From Bacteroidota bacterium (GTDB lineage: Bacteria > Bacteroidota > Bacteroidia > Cytophagales > Cyclobacteriaceae): 20,525 bases of DNA. Location of the stretch: positions 1 through 20,525 of the forward strand of contig JAEZBX010000283.1 in the NCBI GenBank assembly GCA_023412765.1, written 5' to 3'. Below are positions 1-6,809 of the stretch, piece by piece. The notes under the pieces were generated by a model. That model was not told where the DNA came from. It saw nothing but the letters and a program-made list of their open reading frames with translations, and made no database searches. Within the stretch, counting starts at the first letter, position 1. Each line of letters begins with the position of its first letter. The translations under genes and the position numbers were made by a program.

Positions 1-75
1 ATTGACAAACAGTGGGAAGCTTTTGGGTGGTTATTAAGTAATCCGGTATTGGCCACAACGCTTCAAAGCAAATAA
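1..75 (+). CDS. 3' end of an unidentified gene (partial)
   Basis: Reading frame 1 is open from the left edge to a TAA at 73-75 and encodes 24 residues ending in LATTLQSK. The composition (aromatic and leucine-rich, with a short hydrophobic segment) looks like real protein. The fragment is too short to assign a family. No clear terminator follows; an AT-rich stretch and a single arm of the GGTATAGGG repeat come next. Confidence 0.45.
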   Translation: MDKQWEAFGWLLSNPVLATTLQSK

Positions 76-116
76 GTTTTAAAGACTAGTGCTACTTCCT
101 AAGTCAGGAAAGCGAA

Positions 117-152
117 TAAGAGATAAGGTATAGAGGTATAAGGTATAGGGCT
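117..152. repeat. Single arm of the GGAATAGGG/GGTATAGGG repeat family
   Basis: The stretch is made of degenerate units (GATAAGG, GGTATAGAGG, TATAAGG, TATAGGG) and ends in GCTCAC. It matches the T-variant of the repeat near 6649, which also runs from GTATAAGG into GCGCAC. No opposing CCTATACC arm is visible nearby, so this looks like a half element or a decayed copy. Confidence 0.5.
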
Positions 153-269
153 CACAATTTGAACCAACTGACGGCCTATAAATTTTTTACCAAGAAGAAT
201 CTTCAAGCCCCCTAAAGCGAAACTTCACACCTCGGAGGTCAAACTTTTTTCAGCATGCTTCTTTTCAAA

Positions 270-485
270 TCACATTCCTGGGCCTTTTTGCTTTCCACCA
301 CCTGATTTTTTACTTCCGGTGTCGGTCTGCCGATTGCGGTTCCTGGGATTGTTTGCTTCTTGCGGATCAAGTTTATTTTTACCCTTCTCTCCTTTTATCC
401 GTTCGTTGATAGCGTTGTCCGTACTTTGCTGCTGGTCAGTAAAACTTTGTCCTGAATTTTTTTCATTCTCCTTTTTCATAGTCAT
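270..485 (-). CDS. Small, highly hydrophilic hypothetical protein
   Basis: This encodes 71 residues of strikingly polar composition, rich in Lys, Asn, Gln, Gly, Glu and Asp, with no aromatic residue after the Phe at position 15 and no membrane segment. The C-terminus is KKSGGGKQKGPGM. It is probably disordered and cytoplasmic. An in-frame ATG two codons downstream (479) is an equally possible start; AAAGGA lies about a dozen bases upstream of the first ATG. I do not recognise the family. Low-complexity hydrophilic proteins of this size are common in Bacteroidota and are sometimes stress-linked, but nothing here shows that. The opposite strand has an overlapping Phe/Ser-rich open frame, which I regard as a shadow. 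Confidence 0.6.
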   Translation of the reverse strand: MTMKKENEKNSGQSFTDQQQSTDNAINERIKGEKGKNKLDPQEANNPRNRNRQTDTGSKKSGGGKQKGPGM

Positions 486-907
486 TCATTTTATTCCTTT
501 AATCGGTAAAAACTATGCCAAGGCTTTAAGCGGGATCACAATACCACCGATATTTACTTGATTTCGGGGTAAGGGTTATTTAATCTAACCCTGGCAAAAC
601 ATTCCCGTCGCCAGCGTCTACTCCGACAGTTAGAATTGCTGTCCTTATTCCACAGTAAACCTTTCTGGCAGGGTATCGAATGCATCACTCGTCGTGGGCG
701 CATGTGCCTAATCCTACTTCGTCAGTTTTTAAAAGAGGAATAGGGAATAAGGAATAAGGTAGGTGGAGGTTGGGTAGAAAATATGATGAAGAGCACCCTT
801 ATCCCTTATTCCCTATCCCCTATTCCTTAAAAGATCCAGAATAAAATACATTGATGTAACGCAGAGACAGGATCGCCAAAAATGGCGCGAGTTACTAACG
901 ATTTTAT
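486..907. other. Non-coding stretch with a small hairpin and a repeat element
   Basis: No convincing gene lies here. AGGGTTA (572-578) and TAACCCT (586-592) form a perfect 7-bp stem with a 7-base loop and no T-run, so it is only a possible weak terminator. The segment 735-829 holds a two-armed GGAATAGGG-type repeat, described separately. The rest shows no structure I can name. Confidence 0.5.
735..829. repeat. Inverted-repeat element, GGAATAGGG family, copy 1
   Basis: The left arm (735-760) reads GAGGAATAGGGAATAAGG and continues with another AATAAGG. The right arm (795-829) is its imperfect reverse complement, with units CCCTTATCCC, TTATTCCC, TATCCCC and TATTCC. A.T-rich bases flank both arms (TTTTTAAAA before, TTAAAA after). 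The centre contains GAAGAGCACCC, which matches the centre GAGTGCACCC of the copy at 17872-17957. Confidence 0.75.
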
Positions 908-1177
908 TTATTTCAGCGTCTGCGCTTGTCGGTCAATGACGAAGATCGATTCGCCAAGCAGAATGCGCCGCTTTATCTGATCACCAATAGGACCCTCCAT
1001 GGCAATTTGAACCTTTGCGGACATAAGACTGATAAGGTCGTCGATTGTATTGACCATGTCAACAATTGAATGGCGCCCGGCGAAAGACAACGTAGCCGAC
1101 TTTCGCTTCTCGTTGTACGCGAAATGCATCGGGTAGTCTTCCTTATTTCGCTCGTCTATTATTTTAATCGATAACAT
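908..1177 (-). CDS. Hypothetical protein, 89 residues
   Basis: The protein begins MLSIKIIDERNKEDY and continues with alternating hydrophobic and polar residues suggesting beta strands, then a helical segment (about 38-55, SIVDMVNTIDDLISLMS) and a basic region IKRRILLGE. There is no signal peptide, membrane segment or recognised motif. The ATG at 1177 is the only early start in frame; no Shine-Dalgarno-like sequence is evident upstream. It has no same-strand neighbour close enough to suggest an operon. I do not recognise the family, and coding status rests on open frame and plausible composition. Confidence 0.55.
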   Translation of the reverse strand: MLSIKIIDERNKEDYPMHFAYNEKRKSATLSFAGRHSIVDMVNTIDDLISLMSAKVQIAMEGPIGDQIKRRILLGESIFVIDRQAQTLK

Positions 1178-1423
1178 TTGGTAATTCTAATCTATGAATG
1201 CGCGAATACGATGGCGTCTTTAAGTATAACGTAAAAAAACCAGATTAGATTACATGCAAACGTCATGGAGTTAAAGAGTATTCAGTATCTACTGCGCTCG
1301 CACAAAAAAGCCCGATCTCATTGTTACAGATTTTTCTTTAACAATTTGAAGGCGAAACATTCGGCTTAACTCTATACAATTTTCGAGCAAGCTGTTATCT
1401 TTAAAAAATCCAAAAAAAAGAAT

Positions 1424-2056
1424 ATGGCCCGCAGAAATTGGCAAAAAGATATCCAACCCCTTATCAAAAAATATAAAAGCAAAAAATTTCCGCTCGATTA
1501 CAAAAATACTTATCAACTGGTGGTGATGGTGATCCTCGCCGCACAGGATTCCGACGCGCATATCAACAAGGTTACACCGGATTTTTTTAAAGTATTCCCG
1601 AACATGAAGTCACTTGCCAAAGCTAAGCAAGATGACTTGCACGCATTGCTCAGCAAAGTCCGCAACTTTGCCAACAAATCGAAGTGGCTGATGAATCTGG
1701 CGGCACAGATTAAGAACGACAAGAATATTCCGTTGACAATGGATGAGCTTACAGCTCTTCCCGGCATTGGTCGTAAGTCCGCCAATGTAATTATGCGTGA
1801 AGCTGGCGCGCCGGCAGAGGGCATCATCGTTGATCTCCACGTTGTTCGGGTAGCCCCTCGCCTTGGTATTGCTACTGGCACCGATCCAAAGAAAATTGAA
1901 AAACAAATGATGGAAGTACTTGATCCGAAAGATTGGGGTGAAGCCGGGATGGCAATCTCATTCCTGGGTCGGGAAACTTGTCGCCCTAAGAATCCGAAGC
2001 ATGCGGAGTGTGTAATGAAGAACGTTTGTGCGTATTATAAGTCTCTAAACAACTAG
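1424..2056 (+). CDS. nth: Endonuclease III-like DNA glycosylase/AP lyase
   Basis: At 210 residues this is the same length as E. coli Nth. It should excise oxidised pyrimidines and nick at abasic sites in base-excision repair. The sequence shows ILAAQDSD with Gln41, the helix-hairpin-helix LPGIGRKSANV (112-122) with the catalytic Lys118, and VDLHVVRV with the catalytic Asp137. All three sit within two residues of their E. coli positions. The C-terminal iron-sulfur motif is unusual: Cys186, Cys196 and Cys202 are present with normal spacing, but the second ligand position is His193 (CAT codon, 2000-2002) instead of Cys. The leader GAATATGGCC lacks a clear Shine-Dalgarno site. It is transcribed alone. 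The assignment is firm; the state of the cluster is open. Confidence 0.93.
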   Translation: MARRNWQKDIQPLIKKYKSKKFPLDYKNTYQLVVMVILAAQDSDAHINKVTPDFFKVFPNMKSLAKAKQDDLHALLSKVRNFANKSKWLMNLAAQIKNDKNIPLTMDELTALPGIGRKSANVIMREAGAPAEGIIVDLHVVRVAPRLGIATGTDPKKIEKQMMEVLDPKDWGEAGMAISFLGRETCRPKNPKHAECVMKNVCAYYKSLNN

Positions 2057-2501
2057 CTGCGCAAGCCTGGTTTTTAAAAAGCGGTCGCTCCAACTGGCAC
2101 GCGAAACCAGAACCTACCACTCTCCGATTAAGGTAGCGAAGCCTTAAACTTTCAAGCATCCCGTTCTTGTTATTTGCCGATCATCGATTAACTTCGAATA
2201 TAGACCACTTAGTGCGTGATTACCCGTTGTCGTATTTGGTGAAAGATTAGGTGAATTAGGAATTTCGTTTCCGCCCTACGCATTGGCCCAGACAAATCGA
2301 CCTTGTTACTCTTCTAGATGCTTCGGTGAGAAAATTTTATAGCATTTTCTTGCTGCGTGCGCTAAGTTAAACGACGGTGCAGGGCTTCAGAGAAGATGAA
2401 CTCCTTCAGCAAGATGGCAGTGACTTAAGGAAAATACTTCAATAATTCCCACGGAGAAGCCGAAAACCGAACAGAGTAGGCAATACTAAAAACTAAATAC
2501 C
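2057..2501. other. Gene-free interval between nth-like gene and GYD pair
   Basis: No open frame of convincing length or composition was found, and no tRNA-like fold was seen. Weak structures present are CTGGTTT (2067-2073) with AAACCAG (2104-2110), enclosing a T/A-run, and AGAAAAT/ATTTTCT around an 8-base loop near 2331. The promoter of the GYD pair probably lies near the right end. The final bases before the ATG at 2502 are A-rich (CTAAAAACTAAATACC), a leader style shared with the gene at 18229. Confidence 0.4.
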
Positions 2502-2828
2502 ATGGGTCTTTATCTAACACGTTTTAGCTACACGCCTGAAACATGGGCACGACTATCCAAGAATCCCGAAGATCGCAGGGATGCCGCGCGAAAGTATATT
2601 GAATCGGTGGGCGGAAAGCTACACGGATTTTGGTACGCATTCGGAACATATGATGGTTACAACCTATGGGAGGCGCCTGACAACGTTTCAATGGTAGCAG
2701 TTGCCATTGCAATCAGCGGAGGGGGTGCATTATCAAAATTCGAAACAACGCCTTTGGTCACGGTGGAGGAAACAATTGAAGCACTTAAACGCGCGCAAAG
2801 TGTGGGCTACCGAACGCCCGGATCTTAA
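2502..2828 (+). CDS. GYD domain-containing protein, no signal peptide
   Basis: This 108-residue protein is essentially one GYD-family domain (ferredoxin-like alpha/beta fold; function mostly unknown). Diagnostic stretches are LYLTRFSYTPETWARL near the N-terminus, VGGKLHGFWYAFGTYDGY (36-53), a glycine patch SGGGALSKFETTP, and the closing VTVEETIEAL helix. The start at MGLYL follows an A-rich leader and leaves no room for an export signal, so it is probably cytoplasmic. The next gene, 71 bases downstream on the same strand, encodes a close paralogue with a signal peptide; by eye about three quarters of 106 aligned residues are identical, indicating a tandem duplication. The family name is a confident pattern match. 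I cannot give a specific reaction. Confidence 0.85.
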   Translation: MGLYLTRFSYTPETWARLSKNPEDRRDAARKYIESVGGKLHGFWYAFGTYDGYNLWEAPDNVSMVAVAIAISGGGALSKFETTPLVTVEETIEALKRAQSVGYRTPGS

Positions 2829-2899
2829 TCCTAGTCTTATTAGAAAATAACCTTTTCAATTCTCGCGACATTATATTCCACTCTTCAAAAATAAATACT

Positions 2900-3328
2900 A
2901 TGAAAACTCCCACCGCTGTTTTATTCGGCATTTTTCTACTCTGTTTATTTGGCTTCCAGCAGCCCGCACAAAACCCGACGCAGGATACTTCAAAGAACAC
3001 CTCACATTTCTACTTGACAAAATTCAGCTACACACCGGAGACATGGGCACGATTGATGAAAAATCCGGAAGACCGACGTATAGCTGCAACTAAATATATC
3101 GAGTCCGTAGGCGGAAAACTGTATGGCTTTTGGTATGCGTTTGGAGCATATGACGGATATTGTATCTGGCAAGCTTCAGACAATATCTCCATGGCGGCGG
3201 TTGGACTCGCGATCACTGGCGGAGGCGCGTTATCAAAATTTGAAACAACGCCGCTGCTTACCGTTGATGAAACTCTTGAAGCACTTCGTCTTTCACAAAA
3301 AGTTGGCTATCAAGTGCCGGGCAAGTAA
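2900..3328 (+). CDS. Exported GYD domain-containing paralogue
   Basis: This 142-residue protein has an N-terminal hydrophobic signal (MKTPTAVLFGIFLLCLFGF), a Pro/Gln/Thr/Asn-rich linker to about residue 36, then a GYD domain nearly colinear with the preceding gene (FYLTKFSYTPETWARL, GFWYAFGAYDGY, TGGGALSKFETTP, LTVDETLEAL). The signal suggests export to the periplasm. There is a Cys at 15, but it lies within the hydrophobic core and does not make a convincing lipobox, so cleavage by signal peptidase I near the QQPAQ segment seems likelier than lipoprotein processing. It probably shares a transcript with the upstream paralogue and ends at the hairpin at 3354-3400. Family assignment is good; its role is unknown. 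Confidence 0.87.
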   Translation: MKTPTAVLFGIFLLCLFGFQQPAQNPTQDTSKNTSHFYLTKFSYTPETWARLMKNPEDRRIAATKYIESVGGKLYGFWYAFGAYDGYCIWQASDNISMAAVGLAITGGGALSKFETTPLLTVDETLEALRLSQKVGYQVPGK

Positions 3329-3353
3329 GAGGTTTTTTTCGGGAACATTATTC

Positions 3354-3400
3354 ATACGAGTTTCGGTAACTGAGTGAGTATCGAATAGACTCGTATTTTT
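3354..3400 (+). terminator. Rho-independent terminator after the GYD pair
   Basis: ATACGAGT (3354-3361) pairs with ACTCGTAT (3389-3396). Inside, TTCG and ACT pair with AGT and CGAA around a GAGTG loop, and the hairpin is followed by a T-run (3396-3400). It lies 26 bases after the stop of the exported GYD gene. No T-run exists on the other strand, so it serves the plus-strand genes. Confidence 0.75.
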
Positions 3401-3452
3401 ATAAATGAAATCATTGTTGCAACAAGCTAGTAAGCTTTGCGATAGACTGGTC

Positions 3453-5207
3453 CTATTCCGTCAATATCATTCTTTTGGAATCCACGATCTTTCCATCCAC
3501 AAGCAACGCATATATATACATTCCAGCTCTTAATTCGTTCGCCAAAATCCTTACAGATACGTCACCACGGTCCATCACCATAATATTTTTCATTTGTTTA
3601 CCTTCCAGGCTGTAGATCATTAGACTTGCATTCCCTGCCTTATCTGGTAAATTCATTCTGATTTCAGTTTGAAAGTCGAATGGGTTCGGGTTATTCTGCA
3701 GAAGCGTTGCACCGGTATCGCTACCTGACTTCGTATTTGTTTCACTTTTTGAATCCAGCTTCGCCAGCAACAATTGAATTTGCTGTTGCTGTTCCTCAAC
3801 CTGCGAAGACAATTCCTGAACCGCTTTCACCAGCGGAACTACAAACTCCGCATATCGAATTCCATAATGATCCCCATCATTTTTCGGAGCATCTACTCCG
3901 TAGAAAACATATCCAGTCTTCTTTACGATCGCTTCAACTTCCTGCGCGACAAAACCCGTCTGACGTGCAGGGATGTTTCTTGCTTCGGCCGAAGAATTAG
4001 CACTGTCCGAAACGTTAAGAAATTTGTTCATTGCAGTTTTTTCAACCACGTAACTAACAGGCCGGAGATGATTAATGAAGTCGAGACCAGAAACATCCTC
4101 TTTGACGTCTTTCTTAAAACGACCATCGGAAAAGGTCGTCCATGAAACCTGACCGCCGATACTTGTAACCGCTGTGTTTCCTACGCGTACTTGATTTGAT
4201 GCTTTCGGCGATGCCTGGTAACCAATTGCTGTGGTGTTAACGAGGTCGGCAGTTGCTGGTCCTGCATTATAGCCTAATCCTGTGTTATAATTTCCGGTTG
4301 TGATATGGTTTAATGCATGTGAACCAAGCGCTGTGTTGTGAATTCCTGTCGTGTTGTTGTCCAGTGCGCGGAATCCCGACGCTGTGTTATGCGAACCATT
4401 CATGTTATCACCCATTGCATAATAACCCACAGCTGTATTAAAGTTTCCATCAACATTCGCCCTCATCGCATTGCTACCAGAAGCTACATTATAATAACCA
4501 AGGGTATTTTCATACAAGGCGTAATATCCACTCGCCGTATTGCTGTGGCCTGTAGTAGTGCTGAATAACGCCTTTGCTCCTATCGCTGTATTCCTGCTTT
4601 TTGTAGTGTTGTAAAGGGATTGAAATCCTACCGAGGTATTGGAAAACCCGGTGTCATTAGTAAATAAGGCGTCGCTACCAAGGGCTGTGTTCTCACTTCC
4701 AATTGTGTTTCCAAGCATAGCACCATATCCAACCGCAGTATTGAAAATACCACTCACATTTTCGAGCAAAGATGCAGACCCAACAGCGGTATTGGCGTAT
4801 CCTGACGTGTTGTAGGTTAACGCGGAACTTCCTACGGCTGTGTTATGGTTTGAAAGGTTCCTGGAAAGCGACAACGTTCCAACAGCCACATTGTAAATGC
4901 CGGTCTGGTTATTACGAAGGGCTTCCTGGCCAATGGCAGTATTATTCCCGCCTGTTGTATTACTATAACCACTTTCTCTTCCAAAAAAAGAATTACCGTA
5001 CCCGCCGGTATTATTTCTTCCGCTGTAAGCACCGAAAAAAGAATTACCCGTCGCTGCGGCGGTAAGATCATTGCCCGCGTAGTAACCAAACGTGCTATTA
5101 ATAAAGCCCGTTGCTCCGGTACCAGTTCCATAATTTGTGTTAAACTGTGAGTAAGCGCCGGAGATGAAGCCGGTCATCAGCGAGATAAGTACTATAGACT
5201 TTTTCAT
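3453..5207 (-). CDS. T9SS-exported repeat fibre with S74 chaperone domain
   Basis: The protein has 584 residues from the ATG at 5207, chosen because MKKSIVLISLMTGFISGAYS is a good signal peptide with cleavage before Gln21; an in-frame extension upstream would bury it. Residues about 89-324 hold roughly fourteen repeats of 16-17 residues with the pattern NTAVGxxALxxNTTGxx, like head/stalk repeats of trimeric adhesins and tail fibres. Around 359-461 is a peptidase S74 (endosialidase intramolecular chaperone) domain beginning SDGRFKKD, with the putative catalytic Ser360 and Lys365. A Gln/Glu-rich coiled coil (461-483) follows, then a C-terminal T9SS sorting domain (501-584; LLQNNPNPF at its start, GMYIYALLVDG and KRMILTE at its end). 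It is likely a surface or secreted fibre. It is monocistronic. The target ligand is unknown. Confidence 0.85.
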   Translation of the reverse strand: MKKSIVLISLMTGFISGAYSQFNTNYGTGTGATGFINSTFGYYAGNDLTAAATGNSFFGAYSGRNNTGGYGNSFFGRESGYSNTTGGNNTAIGQEALRNNQTGIYNVAVGTLSLSRNLSNHNTAVGSSALTYNTSGYANTAVGSASLLENVSGIFNTAVGYGAMLGNTIGSENTALGSDALFTNDTGFSNTSVGFQSLYNTTKSRNTAIGAKALFSTTTGHSNTASGYYALYENTLGYYNVASGSNAMRANVDGNFNTAVGYYAMGDNMNGSHNTASGFRALDNNTTGIHNTALGSHALNHITTGNYNTGLGYNAGPATADLVNTTAIGYQASPKASNQVRVGNTAVTSIGGQVSWTTFSDGRFKKDVKEDVSGLDFINHLRPVSYVVEKTAMNKFLNVSDSANSSAEARNIPARQTGFVAQEVEAIVKKTGYVFYGVDAPKNDGDHYGIRYAEFVVPLVKAVQELSSQVEEQQQQIQLLLAKLDSKSETNTKSGSDTGATLLQNNPNPFDFQTEIRMNLPDKAGNASLMIYSLEGKQMKNIMVMDRGDVSVRILANELRAGMYIYALLVDGKIVDSKRMILTE

Positions 5208-5691
5208 AACTGAATAATTTTGAGGGTCCTTATTAAAAAACGTTTCCGAACGATTGCGTAAAGGAAGAGCAAACTTCAGCCAAAGGGTTAGCAATTATGT
5301 ATCATATACTAACACCTGTTTCACAATAGAAAAAAAATTCAGAGGTCACTACCAATTTACAGCGAGCGTACTCCCGTTATAAAGCAGCTAAAATAATTCG
5401 TAGAGGCTGAGCGGCCTCTGCGTGTATTTCCTCCGGTACTCTGCAGTAAAAACGAAACTTAGCTGCACGCATGAACGATGCGACTGGGCAGTATCGATCC
5501 TAAGGCATATTTACCCGCTGAAAACGTTGAGGAAATACAAGCTGAGGGCGCTGAGCGATTGCGCTTGGAACGATATTTCATATAAACAACGATCTTCCAT
5601 GTGGTGACAGCACTATGTAATTTGCCAGAACGAATTAAGTCGCATTTTGATCAGAAAGTCTTAGATTTATAATATTGACTTTCCTCTAACT
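5208..5691. other. Divergent intergenic region with repeat family 2
   Basis: This lies between divergently transcribed genes, so promoters for both should be here. It contains a two-armed CCGCTGAG-type repeat (5416-5555, described separately) and an immediately preceding perfect 6-bp hairpin, AGAGGC (5402-5407) with GCCTCT (5414-5419). Short open frames in it are not convincing genes. Confidence 0.45.
5416..5555. repeat. Inverted-repeat element, CCGCTGAG family, copy A
   Basis: The arm at 5416-5450 is read on the minus strand as TTTACTGCAGAG, then GGAGGAAATACACGCAGAG. The arm at 5510-5555 on the plus strand reads TTTACCCGCTGAAAACG, then TTGAGGAAATACAAGCTGAG and GGCGCTGAG. Both share GAGGAAATACA. 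The arms point away from each other, the opposite order to copy B at 7934-8079. Confidence 0.65.
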
Positions 5692-6627
5692 ATGAACACA
5701 ACGTCCTTAAAAGTTATTGCATTTGTTTCCAGCGCTCTCTTTTTCTCCTTTGATACGACAAACGAAAAGGTAGGAAACGTTGAAATGTCCACTCTTGTCG
5801 ACCTCGCATACGCTGCTGCCGACATCAACGCCCTATCCAATGCGCTGACCTTCCACATATCGTTCAATAATGGAGCTGATGCAGACTTCGGCAAGGGAGA
5901 TAGAAAGGTATACACCGGAGATTTCAAAGGCAGCCGCGAACAAAATCCAATTCCTACAACGGCCGGGCTAGGTACACCTCCCCTGGCAATTGCTAAAGGA
6001 AAAGGAAGGTATGGAGATGCCCTGTCCTTTTCTAAGGAGAATAGTCATGTGGTGTTCTATAAATTGGACAAAAATATCGAGTATAAAGAGAAGGATTTTA
6101 ATGGAACGTTGTCCTTATGGATGAGTCTTGATCCAAACGAGATCCCGGATCAATATTGCGATCCAATCCAGGTAACAGATAAGTACTATGCGAGCGACGC
6201 CATATGGCTTGATATAACGAAAAATGACGTGCCACCTGACATGAGGCTCGGCGTTTTAGGAGATGAACGGGTATGGGATGTTAACAAACGTCAGGGTGCG
6301 GCGGAAGAATTTTTCTGGCACCTGCTCAAAATCTCTAACCCTCCCTTTACAAAGGATAAATGGACCCACGTAGCCATTACCTGGGAGCTAAATGGAACAG
6401 ATATCGGTCGGGCTAAGCTATACTTCAATGGGGAGTACGCTGGACAAAGTGGTCCTGTGAGAGAGCCGTTCCTCTGGGATACTTCCAAAGTGACGATGCG
6501 GCTTGGTACAGGGAATTATGTTGGTTTGATGGATGATATCTCACTGTTTAGTAAAGCGCTTTCAGCCACCGAAGTCAAAATGCTTTACAATTTAAAAAGT
6601 GGTGTGTCGGAATTGCATCCCCACTGA
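5692..6627 (+). CDS. Exported LamG/concanavalin A-like domain protein
   Basis: The protein has 311 residues. An N-terminal hydrophobic stretch (LKVIAFVSSALFFSF, 6-20) probably acts as a signal peptide, although the cleavage site is unclear. From about residue 50 it looks like a LamG/ConA-like jelly roll: LTFHISFNNG near the start, GRYGDALSFS (105-114), the strand GTLSLWMSLDPN (138-149), KDKWTHVAITWELNG (221-235), AKLYFNGEYAG and the closing GLMDDISLFSKALSATEVKMLYN (278-300). These are the usual landmarks of the Laminin_G_3 class, commonly carbohydrate-binding or part of secreted glycoside-active proteins. No catalytic domain or T9SS sorting domain is present. It stands alone and converges on the VOC gene. 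Confidence 0.82.
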   Translation: MNTTSLKVIAFVSSALFFSFDTTNEKVGNVEMSTLVDLAYAAADINALSNALTFHISFNNGADADFGKGDRKVYTGDFKGSREQNPIPTTAGLGTPPLAIAKGKGRYGDALSFSKENSHVVFYKLDKNIEYKEKDFNGTLSLWMSLDPNEIPDQYCDPIQVTDKYYASDAIWLDITKNDVPPDMRLGVLGDERVWDVNKRQGAAEEFFWHLLKISNPPFTKDKWTHVAITWELNGTDIGRAKLYFNGEYAGQSGPVREPFLWDTSKVTMRLGTGNYVGLMDDISLFSKALSATEVKMLYNLKSGVSELHPH

Positions 6628-6648
6628 CCCGGAAAGTTGAATTATAAC

Positions 6649-6807
6649 AGGTATAGGGTATAGGGTATAAGGCGCACGGATTTTAGATCGTATCTTGTCA
6701 CCAGATCTTTTCTGAACTTACTCATTTGGAAAAAAGGAATAGGGAATAAGGAATAAGGTTGGTCTGGCAAAGTGCGCTTATACCCTATACCTTATACCCT
6801 ATACCTA
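6649..6807. repeat. Inverted-repeat element, GGAATAGGG family, copy 2 (composite)
   Basis: The outer left arm (6649-6677) is a T-variant, AGGTATAGGG followed by TATAGGG and TATAAGG-CGCAC. The outer right arm (6771-6807) is its reverse complement, AGTGCGC then TTATACCC, TATACC, TTATACCC and TATACCT. Between them (6730-6757) lies an A-variant left arm, AAAAAGGAATAGGGAATAAG and so on, without its own right arm. The element fills the gap between two convergent genes and ends three bases from the stop of the VOC gene. Confidence 0.75.
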
Positions 6808-6809
6808 TG

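Noticed and set aside
319..561. Hydrophobic 80-residue open frame on the plus strand opposite the small hydrophilic gene
   Set aside because: Its Phe/Ser/Leu composition is what results from reading the reverse of Lys/Asn/Glu-rich codons, and it has no family resemblance. The minus-strand frame is the likelier gene.
2057..2501. Possible tRNA or small gene in the long gap
   Set aside because: A TTCGAAT string occurs, but no T-stem, anticodon stem or acceptor stem can be formed around it, and no frame has convincing composition.
4832..5131. Second open frame inside the fibre gene on the same strand
   Set aside because: It is a frame shadow produced by the repetitive coding sequence; the correct frame has signal peptide, repeats, S74 and T9SS domains.
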